Of a DNA stretch of 44,291 nt, positions 15,718-23,843 are shown piece after piece. Positions within the stretch are counted from its first letter, which is position 1. Every line of letters begins with the position of its first letter. The DNA comes from an uncultured Bacteroidales bacterium (GTDB taxonomy: Bacteria; Bacteroidota; Bacteroidia; Bacteroidales; Paludibacteraceae), in assembly GCA_934716995.1 (NCBI GenBank), contig CAKUYO010000019.1, positions 1-44,291 of the forward strand, given 5' to 3'. The notes under the pieces were generated by a model. That model worked only from the letters and a program-made list of their open reading frames with translations. It was not told the origin of the DNA and searched no databases. Position numbers and translations under genes: made by a program.

Positions 15718-15763
15718 TGTAATTTATCGAAGTTTTATAACCTAAAAGATGTAATTTATCGAA
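15718..15763. repeat. Downstream array of two 14-bp repeats at 32-bp period
   Basis: TGTAATTTATCGAA occurs at 15718-15731 and 15750-15763, in the same orientation and with the same 32-bp spacing as the upstream array. The first copy starts 9 nt after the ATPase stop and the second ends 8 nt before the truA stop. Confidence 0.9.
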
Positions 15764-15771
15764 ATTAAGGA

Positions 15772-16521
15772 TTAGAGGAAGAGGGAGGAGGGGTATTGGA
15801 TATTGGCAAGGTAAAGACCTTGGGCGGGGGCGGAGTCGCCGGCGAGGCAGCGGTCTTGGCGAGTGATGAGGTCGGCGAAAGCGGCGGGGGTGAGTTTGCC
15901 ATAACCGACGTCGAAGAGCGTACCGACGACGGCACGCACCATATTGCGCAGGAAACGGTCGGCGGTAATGACAAAGGTGGCTTCGTGGTCGTTCTCGATG
16001 AGCCATTCGGCGCGGGAGAGGTCGCAGATCTTGGTTTTGACATCGGTATGCGTGCGGCAGAAAGAGGTGAAGTCCTGTTTGCCAATGAGGTGCTGCGCCG
16101 CAACGTTCATCGCCTGATAGTCCAAGCCCGCACGCACCTGGGTCCGGAGAGCGGATTGGAACGGGTCTTTGCGGGTGGTGATGCGGTAGCGGTAGGTGCG
16201 GGAGAGGGCATCAAAGCGTGCGTGGGCGGTGTCTATGACCGGGAGAATATCGTACACGGCGATGTCGGCGGGCAGAAGGCGGTTGAGACGCCATACCAGG
16301 TTTTGTATATCGGCGACGGGTGTTTCAGTATCGAAATGCGCATACATCATTTCGGCATGTACCCCCGCATCGGTACGACCGGCGAAAGTAAGCGGGACGG
16401 GCAGACGGAATAGGGTCGCCATAGCGAGTTCCATAGTGTCTTGCACCGTACCGCCCGAGGGTTGCGACTGCGAGCCATGGTAGCGGGTACCGAGATAAGC
16501 GAAACGAATGAAATAGCGCAT
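15772..16521 (-). CDS. truA: tRNA pseudouridine(38-40) synthase
   Basis: The 249-residue enzyme isomerises uridines 38-40 in the tRNA anticodon arm. The N-terminal YLGTRYHGSQ and the catalytic AGRTDAGVHA (Asp51) are as expected, and length matches the family. The C-terminus keeps the usual FLRNMVRAVVGTL. It lies between the ATPase repeat array and an A/T-rich intergenic repeat. Confidence 0.95.
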   Translation of the reverse strand: MRYFIRFAYLGTRYHGSQSQPSGGTVQDTMELAMATLFRLPVPLTFAGRTDAGVHAEMMYAHFDTETPVADIQNLVWRLNRLLPADIAVYDILPVIDTAHARFDALSRTYRYRITTRKDPFQSALRTQVRAGLDYQAMNVAAQHLIGKQDFTSFCRTHTDVKTKICDLSRAEWLIENDHEATFVITADRFLRNMVRAVVGTLFDVGYGKLTPAAFADLITRQDRCLAGDSAPAQGLYLANIQYPSSLFL

Positions 16522-16525
16522 TTTT

Positions 16526-16632
16526 ACTCCATTAATTACCGTTAACTATTGTGGATATATGTCTCCATTAATACCCATTAAAAAGCCATTAAAATTCTCC
16601 GTTAATTATCGTTAATTAACCATTAATTCTAT
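16526..16632. repeat. CCATTAA/CGTTAATTA degenerate repeat
   Basis: Several units of CCATTAATTA and CCGTTAACTA follow each other upstream of truA. No promoter is clear within it. Confidence 0.6.
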
Positions 16633-16688
16633 CTGTTACCAATAAAACCAACAACTGATAAAAGCCTTGCAGACATCCATTTCGTTGC

Positions 16689-16731
16689 CGTCCTTTCTAC
16701 GTCTTTTCTACGTCTTTTCTACGTCTTTTGG
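16689..16731. repeat. AAGACGTAGAAA tandem repeat, copy 2, coding
   Basis: Three to four inverse units (TCTACGTCTTT) overlap the end of the flippase gene and encode its last ten residues and the stop (16697-16699). The family also occurs at 1881-1908. Confidence 0.75.
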
Positions 16732-18214
16732 CTATAAGGGAAAGGACGAGGTTGTTCAGTTCGGGGGAGAGACGCAACGCCCAAGCGACAGCGAGACCGC
16801 TGCCGAGAAGAACGACCGAGCGGAGTATGCTGCTGAGCCATATATTGGCGACAGGCAGGAAATGCTCCCACAGAGCGTTGAGAAGGAACAGGACGACTAT
16901 CAGGAGTATGCCGAGGAAGGTTTTGCGGTTGGCGACCGACACGCGGCAGGTAAGACGCAAGATGAGCAATGCCAGTGCGAAATAAGTCGCATAGGCGATA
17001 AGGTTGCTGAGGGCTGCGCCATCCATTCCATAGACAGGAATGAGATAATTGTTGAGCAGGATAGAGACTATCGTCAGGAAGAACGAAAGGAAGAGCGAGA
17101 ATATATAGAAGCGCGAGTAACTAAGCGCAGAAAGGCAAATGGAGAAGGTGGCAATAACGATCTGGTTGATACCGAGTATCAGCACCACATTCTTCGCCAC
17201 AGCATAGGTGCTGCCATTGGGCAGGATGTGAAAAATCAGGTCGATATTGAACCATATAGCGAGGAATATCAGTCCGCCGACGAGCAGTAGGTTGTTGCTC
17301 ACCTGATGGATGAGATGAGACGTCTCTTCGCGGTTCTGCTCCTTGATAGCCCGTGCCAACTGGGGCGAGGCGATGGCGGTAACGGAACGGTAGGGGATAC
17401 TGACCATCACGGCTATATAGGTGGCGATGGCATATATACCGGTGTGCTCCAATCCCATCTTGGCAGTGATGAAGAACGAGGACAAAGCAGGTGCCAGAAC
17501 ACCGGCGACGGCAGATACAAAGAGGAAGGCGGTATAGAACAGGTAACTGCGCACCACTCCCGGATGTTCGCGGAGGAATGCCCGGTCGGGTCGCAAGGAT
17601 ATATGCCCGACAGCAAAGAGGTAGGCGAGATTGATCAGGGCGGCAACCGCATAGTTGAGGCACAGACCGATGACGAAGCCGTCCATAGAGAGGACACGGA
17701 AAGCGTAGAGCAGATAGAGAGCCAGCATACCGAGACGGACGACGAGTTCGCGCACGGTGCGGGGTACGACGATGCGCATCAGGACGTTGGCGTTGGTTTC
17801 GAAGATAGTCTGATAGAGCATAAAAAACGCCAGCGGGAGGACCATATAGTAATAGTCCATAAAAAGCGGCGATTTCTCTCCGAACCAGTTGCCGAGCGGC
17901 ACATGGCACGCCCAATAGACGACAGCAAAAAACAGGAAACCGAACAGCGGGACGACCAATGTCCAGAAGAAGAACCCATGGTCGCGGGTGTCCGAGTCTT
18001 TGAAATAGGGATAGAAACGGATAATAGAGGAGTTGGTGCCGAGTTGTGCCAAGCCGATAAAGAGTGTGGCGGCATCAACAAGGACGCGTGCGAGTCCGAT
18101 TTCCTCGCTGGTGAGAAAGCGGGTAAGAACGAAGAAAGTAGTCAAAAAGCCCACCGCAACCCCGATATAGGTTACGATGGTGCCTTTGATACTTTGTCTT
18201 GCGATGATACCCAT
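16697..18214 (-). CDS. Polysaccharide-type flippase (MATE/MVF superfamily)
   Basis: The 505-residue protein has 12-14 hydrophobic segments and the N-terminal GxxxTYIGVAVGFL..FFVLTRFLT pattern of O-antigen or lipid-linked sugar flippases. It probably moves a lipid-linked glycan across the inner membrane. No glycosyltransferases are near, so the substrate is open. The extreme C-terminus, KRRRKDVEKT, is encoded by an intergenic-type tandem repeat and is not expected in the family. It follows the FKBP lipoprotein gene after a short repeat (18225-18266) in the opposite order of transcription, i.e. it lies downstream. Confidence 0.88.
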   Translation of the reverse strand: MGIIARQSIKGTIVTYIGVAVGFLTTFFVLTRFLTSEEIGLARVLVDAATLFIGLAQLGTNSSIIRFYPYFKDSDTRDHGFFFWTLVVPLFGFLFFAVVYWACHVPLGNWFGEKSPLFMDYYYMVLPLAFFMLYQTIFETNANVLMRIVVPRTVRELVVRLGMLALYLLYAFRVLSMDGFVIGLCLNYAVAALINLAYLFAVGHISLRPDRAFLREHPGVVRSYLFYTAFLFVSAVAGVLAPALSSFFITAKMGLEHTGIYAIATYIAVMVSIPYRSVTAIASPQLARAIKEQNREETSHLIHQVSNNLLLVGGLIFLAIWFNIDLIFHILPNGSTYAVAKNVVLILGINQIVIATFSICLSALSYSRFYIFSLFLSFFLTIVSILLNNYLIPVYGMDGAALSNLIAYATYFALALLILRLTCRVSVANRKTFLGILLIVVLFLLNALWEHFLPVANIWLSSILRSVVLLGSGLAVAWALRLSPELNNLVLSLIAKRRRKDVEKT

Positions 18215-18224
18215 GTAAAAGGGA

Positions 18225-18266
18225 ATAAGGTCTTTAAGGGCATTAAAGTCCTTAAAGACCTTAAGG
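18225..18266. repeat. GTCCTTAAAGACCTTAAGG repeat, copy 2
   Basis: Four units of the TTAAAGTCC/GACCTTAA family fill the gap between the FKBP lipoprotein gene and the flippase gene. Confidence 0.7.
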
Positions 18267-18267
18267 A

Positions 18268-19512
18268 TTATTTCTCAATGCCGAGGAGTTCGACCTCGAA
18301 AACAAGCGTAGAGTACGGAGGAATAGAGCCTGCCTGATGTGCGCCGTAGCCGAGTTGCTGCGGGATATAGAAGCGGAACTTGCTGCCTACGGGCATAAGT
18401 TGCAGACCTTCCGTCCACCCGGGGATGACCTGATTGAGTCCGAAGGAGGCAGGTTCGCCGCGGTCCACACTGCTGTCGAAGACCGTACCGTCGATGAGGG
18501 TACCATGGTAGTGTACTTTTACGCGGTCGGTAGCCAGCGGTTTTTTGCCTTTGCCCATCACGAGCACTTCGTACTGGAGACCGCTCTCGGTAGTGATAAC
18601 ACCCTCTTTGAGTTTGTTCTCCTCGAGGAACTTCTCACTTGCGGCTTTGATTTCGCCGTATTTGATTTGGTTCATCGTATTCTCGATGTACTCGCCTGCG
18701 GTGCGGCTGTCGAACTGTGTATCGTAGTTGTTCATACCGTTGACAAAGCCCTGTTTGATCAGTTCGAAGTTGGTTGCGACGCCCTCCATACCGAGGAGTC
18801 CGGTCGGTTCCTGCTCACGGATAGCGTTACCTATCTGCTTGCCCATCATCACGAGTTGCGGGTTGCGGGCACTGACTTTCATTGCCTTGTTGACGTTCTC
18901 GATGAACTCTTTCTGTGCGGTTCCGTCGGTGTCGTTAGCCAGCAGGTACATACGCATCTGGTCGCCGTTGAGCATACCGAAAGCATAGTTGATACTGTCG
19001 GTAAAGTTTTTGAGTTCAACGGTTTTGACCTTGTCGGGGCATTTGCCTTTGACGGCTTTGCCCGCCTGTGCGTCGCTTGCTTTGCCGTAAGACGACTGGA
19101 AGAAAGTGCGTGCATCAGCGGCTTTCATCACGGTGGTGTCGCCATTGAGAGCGTTTACCAGTCCTTGGAAGAGCATTTTCTCGTTGAGTGTCCATTTGTC
19201 GTTCTCTGCGAGACCTTTGGTCTCAAACGACTTGATACCCGTACCGACGTTGCGACCTGCTGTAGCCGCTTCGCTAAGGGTCTCCTCTTTGCCGTTGTAA
19301 CCTTCTTCGAGGGCAGCGACGAACTCGTTGACGCTCTCTTTGCTGCTATCGTTGGCAAGTTGGTACATCTTGATCTGGGCACCGTTGATGTAGCCCAATG
19401 CATAGTTTAGGGAGTCGTTTTGGCTCTCCAAAACAGCGTCCTTGGCGGTATAACTGTTGCCGCATGACACCATTGCCATAGCCGCAAGGACGATAATACT
19501 CAGTTTTTTCAT
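18268..19512 (-). CDS. FKBP-type peptidyl-prolyl isomerase lipoprotein with two N-terminal FKBP_N-like repeats
   Basis: ATG 19512 gives 414 residues; the longer frame upstream runs through intergenic repeat and the next gene's end and is not used. A lipoprotein signal ends in VSCG (Cys17). Two related helical units follow, each opening DSLNYALGYINGAQ or DSINYAFGMLNGDQ and closing with FQGLVNALNGD or KQGFVNGMNNYD, so the dimerisation domain seems duplicated. The C-terminal 110 residues are a full FKBP domain (VHYHGTLIDGTVFDSS, VIPGWTEGLQLMPVG). It should assist folding of envelope proteins in the periplasm. It follows the cytosolic homologue by 68 nt. Confidence 0.92.
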   Translation of the reverse strand: MKKLSIIVLAAMAMVSCGNSYTAKDAVLESQNDSLNYALGYINGAQIKMYQLANDSSKESVNEFVAALEEGYNGKEETLSEAATAGRNVGTGIKSFETKGLAENDKWTLNEKMLFQGLVNALNGDTTVMKAADARTFFQSSYGKASDAQAGKAVKGKCPDKVKTVELKNFTDSINYAFGMLNGDQMRMYLLANDTDGTAQKEFIENVNKAMKVSARNPQLVMMGKQIGNAIREQEPTGLLGMEGVATNFELIKQGFVNGMNNYDTQFDSRTAGEYIENTMNQIKYGEIKAASEKFLEENKLKEGVITTESGLQYEVLVMGKGKKPLATDRVKVHYHGTLIDGTVFDSSVDRGEPASFGLNQVIPGWTEGLQLMPVGSKFRFYIPQQLGYGAHQAGSIPPYSTLVFEVELLGIEK

Positions 19513-19580
19513 TGTTGTATGATTTGTTTTTGTTTTTAGTCTAATAGGGCGAATTAGTCCGATGGGACCAATGGGGCGGA

Positions 19581-20165
19581 TTATTCTATACCGAGCAGTT
19601 CGACGGTGAAGATGAGTGCCGCATAGGGCGGGATAGCCGCGCCTGCGCCCTGTGCACCGTAGCCGAGTTGGTAGGGGATATAGAGTTTGTACTTGCTGCC
19701 TATAGACATCAACTGCAGTCCCTCTGTCCATCCTTTGATGACCTGATTGAGCCCGAAAGTGATCGGTTCGCCGCGTTTGTAACTGCTATCAAAAACTGTG
19801 CCGTCGGTGAGCGTACCCTCATAGTGCACCTTTACTTTGTCGGTGGCTTTGGGTTTTTGTCCGATAGTAGCCTCGATGACTTCATATTGCAAGCCGCTTG
19901 GTGTGGTTTTCACTTCGGGACGTTTGGCGTTCTCGGCGAGGAACTTCTCCCCCGCCTCTTTGGCTTGCCCTGCGATTTTCTGCTCCAACTCGGTGAAGAA
20001 TTGGTTTAACAACTGCTGCGCTTCGGAGTAAGCGATTTCCGGTTGTTGTTTTTCCAAGACGTGCTCAATACCTTTGGCAAGGTCGGCATAGTTGAGTTTT
20101 TCGACGCCGCTGCTGAGCAGTTGCTGACCCATAGAGAGTCCGAGTGCATAACTGATTTTGTCCAT
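19581..20165 (-). CDS. FKBP-type peptidyl-prolyl isomerase, FklB-like
   Basis: The 194-residue protein has an FKBP_N helical domain (MDKISYALGLSMGQQL start) and a C-terminal FKBP domain with VHYEGTLTDGTVFDSS and VIKGWTEGLQLMSIG. It lacks a signal peptide, so it is probably cytosolic. It is a paralogue of the following lipoprotein and lies directly upstream of it in the same operon. Confidence 0.93.
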   Translation of the reverse strand: MDKISYALGLSMGQQLLSSGVEKLNYADLAKGIEHVLEKQQPEIAYSEAQQLLNQFFTELEQKIAGQAKEAGEKFLAENAKRPEVKTTPSGLQYEVIEATIGQKPKATDKVKVHYEGTLTDGTVFDSSYKRGEPITFGLNQVIKGWTEGLQLMSIGSKYKLYIPYQLGYGAQGAGAAIPPYAALIFTVELLGIE

Positions 20166-20195
20166 ATTGTATAGGTTTTATTTGTTAGTTATTTT

Positions 20196-20268
20196 GAGGA
20201 AAGTCATTAAGGTCATTAAGGTCATTAAGGACTTTAAGGTGTGCATCATACATTGTGCATTAGCAAAG
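20196..20268. repeat. GTCATTAAGGTCATTAAGG repeat with TGTGCAT units
   Basis: Three AAGGTCATT units, then GACTTTAAGG, then TGTGCATCATACATTGTGCA-type units fill the gap after ribE and reach its stop codon at 20260. Two of the window's repeat families are here joined. Confidence 0.65.
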
Positions 20269-20874
20269 TTCCTGCATACGGGCGATGTATTTGCCGAGGA
20301 TGTCGAACTCGATATTGACGATACTGCCATCCTGGATATATTTGAAGTTGGTTTCCTCGTGGGTGTAGGGGATGATGCAGACGCTGACATAACCTTTGCC
20401 GTCCACCACGTCGGGTTCGCAGACGGTCAGGCTCACGCCATTGATGCAGACAGACCCCTTGTCCACGACCAGATAGCCGCGGCGTATCATCTCCTGAGAA
20501 GTCTCATACTCGAAGCGATAATACCAACTGCCGTCGGTTTCGTACATATTGATACAACGTGCTGTCTGATCGACATGCCCCTGCACGATATGTCCGTCGA
20601 GACGCTCGTTGAGGAGCATAGACCGCTCCACATTGACCCAATCACCCTCGCGGAGCAACCCGAGGTTGCTCCTGTGAAGCGTCTCCTGCATAGCGGTTAC
20701 GGTATAGAGGTCTCCCTCGATCTTCACCACCGAGAGGCAGACACCGTTGTGGGCTATAGACTGGTCGATAGAGAGCGCGTCTTTGAAGGGATTGCGCAGC
20801 GTAAAATGCTTATTGCCCTGTTCCTGTTCAACCTTGACGACTTGCGCCATGGTTTCTACGATTCCTGAAAACAT
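20260..20874 (-). CDS. ribE: Riboflavin synthase, alpha subunit
   Basis: ATG 20874 gives the canonical MFSGIVE start and 204 residues. Two lumazine-binding repeats are present, the second beginning near ERLDGHIVQGHVD, with INGVSLTV near 144-151. It dismutates 6,7-dimethyl-8-ribityllumazine to riboflavin in the cytosol. Its first 47 nt overlap the end of the upstream flippase gene in another frame, suggesting translational coupling. No other rib genes are nearby. Confidence 0.95.
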   Translation of the reverse strand: MFSGIVETMAQVVKVEQEQGNKHFTLRNPFKDALSIDQSIAHNGVCLSVVKIEGDLYTVTAMQETLHRSNLGLLREGDWVNVERSMLLNERLDGHIVQGHVDQTARCINMYETDGSWYYRFEYETSQEMIRRGYLVVDKGSVCINGVSLTVCEPDVVDGKGYVSVCIIPYTHEETNFKYIQDGSIVNIEFDILGKYIARMQELC

Positions 20875-22363
20875 TGAAATCAAATTTAATGAGAATTACA
20901 CAATATATAACAAGGAGTGCGGTACCGACGCCCATTCGCGCCCACATACCGAGGTCATACACTCCGTAATAGACAGCCAGAAGCCCGATGGTCAGGAGCG
21001 TATAGGCACCTATACGCTTGAGGTCATAGGGGATAACCAGATACTTGCGCCCGACAAAGTAGGACAGCAGCATAATCACGAAATAGCAGACCGTACTGCT
21101 GGCGGCAGACGCCATATAACCTATTTTCGGCACAAAAACAGCCTGCAAAGTGAAGGTGATCACCACACCGATGAGCGAGAACCAGGCACCCCATTGGGTC
21201 TTGTCGGTCAGTTTGTACCAGAAAGAGAGGTTGAAATAGATTCCCTGGAAGATATATGTCCACAGCACAACGGGGACAATCTTCAAGCCCTCCCAATAGC
21301 CCGGAGCGATGATGAACTTCAGCAGATCGAGGTAGAATACCATTCCGAGGAGGATCAGGTACGAAAAAAGGATATAGTACTTCATGGCATCGGCATACGC
21401 CTCCACCGACTTGCGGTCTTTGTGCCGGGCAAAGACAAAAGGTTCGTAGGCATAGCGGAATGCCTGCGTGAACATCATCATGACCATGGCGACCTTGAAG
21501 CACGCACCATAGATACCGAGTTGGGTCTGCGCATCATCGCCCATGTAGAAGAACGGGAATAGGATACGGTCAAGCGTCTGGTTCATGATACCGCACACGC
21601 CCAGCACCAGCAGCGGCAGCGAGTAGCGCAACATACGGCGGAGCAACGTCCACGAGAAAACAGGGGCATGGCTCTTGCGGGGCGCAAGGATAGCAGGCAG
21701 CAGGCAGAGCGTCTGGATCCCCGTGGCGATGATATTGGCTACAAACACATAGCCCACGCCGTAACCGGGGTCGTACCACGACGAGATGATGCTCCAGTCC
21801 TGTATCTTGGGGCACAGCACCAGAAAAAACAGGTTGAGCAGGATATTGAGAAAGACAAAGAGCAGTTTGAGTGCCGCAAAACGGATGGGATGTTTCTTAT
21901 AGCGCAGATAGGCAAACGGGATAGAAGCGAAAGCGTCCATCGCCACGACCACGCCCAGCAGAGCGATAAACTCCGAATGAGACGGATAGCCCAGCAGGTT
22001 GGCAACCGGTTGGCGGAAGACACAGCACAGCACGGCAAACAGCAGCGAGGTGGTGAAGAGGCAGATCATCGCCGTGGTATAGACCGTATTCGGATTCTCC
22101 TCTTCTTTGTTGGCAAAGCGGAAAAAACCGGTCTCCATACCATAGGTGAGTATCACCAGCAGGAGTGCCGTCCACGCATAGAGGTTGGTAACGATACCGT
22201 AATCCGACTGTTGCGCCAGCACGTATGTGTACAACGGCACCAGCAGCCAGTTGAGAAACTTGCCGATAATGGACGAGAGACCGTAGATAACGGTGTCTTT
22301 CGCCAGAGAACGAAGCCCAGACCCTGAAGACCGGGTTCCTGAAATCTCTTTTAATTCACTCAT
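20828..22363 (-). CDS. Polysaccharide-type flippase, second copy
   Basis: ATG 22363 gives 511 residues; it overlaps the rsmI stop by 8 nt (ATGAGTGA), so the two are coupled. Twelve or more membrane segments and an N-terminal DTVIYGLSSIIGKFLNWLLVPLYT are typical of Wzx-type lipid-linked glycan flippases in Bacteroidetes. The C-terminal end overlaps the start of ribE. It differs clearly from the flippase at 16697, so they are not recent copies. Substrate unknown. Confidence 0.9.
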   Translation of the reverse strand: MSELKEISGTRSSGSGLRSLAKDTVIYGLSSIIGKFLNWLLVPLYTYVLAQQSDYGIVTNLYAWTALLLVILTYGMETGFFRFANKEEENPNTVYTTAMICLFTTSLLFAVLCCVFRQPVANLLGYPSHSEFIALLGVVVAMDAFASIPFAYLRYKKHPIRFAALKLLFVFLNILLNLFFLVLCPKIQDWSIISSWYDPGYGVGYVFVANIIATGIQTLCLLPAILAPRKSHAPVFSWTLLRRMLRYSLPLLVLGVCGIMNQTLDRILFPFFYMGDDAQTQLGIYGACFKVAMVMMMFTQAFRYAYEPFVFARHKDRKSVEAYADAMKYYILFSYLILLGMVFYLDLLKFIIAPGYWEGLKIVPVVLWTYIFQGIYFNLSFWYKLTDKTQWGAWFSLIGVVITFTLQAVFVPKIGYMASAASSTVCYFVIMLLSYFVGRKYLVIPYDLKRIGAYTLLTIGLLAVYYGVYDLGMWARMGVGTALLVIYCVILIKFDFNVFRNRRNHGASRQG

Positions 22364-23042
22364 CTTTTTCTGTTTTTGTATCTTTACCCGCCACAATAAT
22401 CACGATTTCGCCTTTTGGGGGTGTTTGTTTGTAGTGTTCTGCCAATTCTTGCAGTGTGCCTCTTCTTGTTTCTTCAAACTTCTTGCTGATCTCGCGGCTG
22501 ACGGAGGCACGACGGTCGGCACCGAGGTATTCCGCCAGTTGCTCCAAGGTCTTTTGCAGGCGGAAAGGCGACTCGTAGATGATCATCGTGTGGGTCTGTC
22601 CAGCGAGTTGCTGCAATCGGGTCTGCCGTCCTTTCTTCTGCGGCAGGAAACCCTCGAAATAGAACCGGTCGCAAGGCAAACCGCTGTCCACCAGAGCGGG
22701 TACGAAAGCCGTAGCCCCGGGCAGGCACTGCACCTCCACACCCCGCTCCACACACGCACGCACGAGCATAAACCCGGGGTCGGAGATACCGGGCGTACCT
22801 GCATCGGAGACCAACGCCACATTCATCCCCGCAGCAATACGCTCCGCCATAGTATCGGAGGTCTCGTGCTCGTTGAACTTATGGTGCGCCTTGAGGGGCG
22901 TATGAATGTCGTAGTGCTTGAGCAGTACCGACGAAGTGCGGGTGTCTTCAGCCAGAATCAGATCCGCCTCTTTCAGCACCCGCAGCGCACGGAGCGTGAT
23001 ATCTTCCAAGTTACCGACAGGGGTCGGGACAACGTACAACAT
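22356..23042 (-). CDS. rsmI: 16S rRNA (cytidine(1402)-2'-O)-methyltransferase
   Basis: ATG 23042 gives 228 residues beginning MLYVVPTPVGNLEDITLRAL, the usual RsmI start. ILAEDTRTS, SDAGTPGISDPG and the FEGFLPQKKGRQ stretch are all present. It methylates the 2'-O of C1402 in the 30S decoding centre. The upstream in-frame residues are translated intergenic repeat and are left out. It heads a run rsmI-flippase-ribE. Confidence 0.95.
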   Translation of the reverse strand: MLYVVPTPVGNLEDITLRALRVLKEADLILAEDTRTSSVLLKHYDIHTPLKAHHKFNEHETSDTMAERIAAGMNVALVSDAGTPGISDPGFMLVRACVERGVEVQCLPGATAFVPALVDSGLPCDRFYFEGFLPQKKGRQTRLQQLAGQTHTMIIYESPFRLQKTLEQLAEYLGADRRASVSREISKKFEETRRGTLQELAEHYKQTPPKGEIVIIVAGKDTKTEKDE

Positions 23043-23043
23043 A

Positions 23044-23076
23044 ATAGACAATGAACAAAGAACAAAGAATAAAGAA
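23044..23076. repeat. ACAAAGAACAAAGAATAAAG repeat, intergenic copy
   Basis: GAACAAAGAACAAAGAATAAAG fills the gap upstream of rsmI. A 20-bp identical stretch is inside the rlmI-like gene at 42917-42953. Confidence 0.75.
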
Positions 23077-23805
23077 TCAGGCGAAACGGCGGTGGAGAGC
23101 GTTGACAAACAGTTCGTAACTCGGCAGTTCTTTGTCCCAGTTGAAATGTTTGTCGATATACGCCATCGCCTCGTCGAAAGAAGACAGACCGTTGAGATCG
23201 GCAATGGTGCGCTGCATCAGTTCGCCGTTCTTGCCGAACAACTCGCGCTGATAGAGGAAACGGTCGCCGATAGAGATAGCCTGTTTCAGGTCGCTCACGG
23301 GTTGCCCGTAAGCCGTAGAGGCTTTGGGTGCCTCGGCAGAAGCGGGCTCCTTTTTCGGTTCCTCCATTGGCACAGGCTCCTCTGGTGCAGGCTCTGTATG
23401 GGGCTCTTCCTGTACAGGTTCTTCTGCAACAGGTTCCGGTTCTTCCTCATCTGTATTCTCTTCTGCTGCAGGTTCCGTTTGCGGTTCCTCCAAAGCCTCA
23501 ACGGGAGCCTCCTGTGCGGGTTCGTCCGCCGCTATTTCAGCGGTTTCCTGTTCCGTCTCTTCGGTGTCGTCGTCCATCAGGAGTTCCACCTCCACTTCGG
23601 AGTCCTCTGCCATAGCGGGACGGGCTTCCACCTCTACGAGGCGTTGCTCCAGTTCCTCCAACAAGTCGCGCTGCACAGCCAAAACGGCATTGGCAGCGTT
23701 GAGGCTTTTTTGCAGTTCCTCAATTGTCTTGTCCAGTTGAGCAATACGCTTCTCCAAACCGGCGGAGTAAGTCGCTACCGCCTGTATAAAATGTCCGTTA
23801 TCCAT
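23077..23805 (-). CDS. Coiled-coil protein with Glu/Pro-rich linker, unknown function
   Basis: The 242-residue protein has three parts: an N-terminal coiled coil (about 15-62, heptads of L, I and V), an acidic Glu/Pro/Ala linker with repeated EEPVQEEP-like units (about 70-165), and a conserved-looking C-terminal domain starting VSDLKQAISIGDRFLYQRELF and ending YELFVNALHRRF. No signal peptide or membrane segment. I believe the C-terminal domain is conserved in Bacteroidales proteins of unknown role. It lies upstream of rsmI in the same direction. Confidence 0.8.
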   Translation of the reverse strand: MDNGHFIQAVATYSAGLEKRIAQLDKTIEELQKSLNAANAVLAVQRDLLEELEQRLVEVEARPAMAEDSEVEVELLMDDDTEETEQETAEIAADEPAQEAPVEALEEPQTEPAAEENTDEEEPEPVAEEPVQEEPHTEPAPEEPVPMEEPKKEPASAEAPKASTAYGQPVSDLKQAISIGDRFLYQRELFGKNGELMQRTIADLNGLSSFDEAMAYIDKHFNWDKELPSYELFVNALHRRFA

Positions 23806-23809
23806 CTGT

Positions 23810-23843
23810 TAATTCCTAATTCATCATTCGTAATTCGTAATTA
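23810..23843. repeat. AATTCATAATTC family, copy 1
   Basis: TTAATTCCTAATTCATCATT and two TCGTAATT units span the gap and supply the stop codon of the transporter gene (23841-23843). Confidence 0.7.

Noticed and set aside
14323..15763. CRISPR-like array, because of regular repeats
   Set aside because: Repeats are only 14 bp, five in all, and split by a gene; no cas genes are present.
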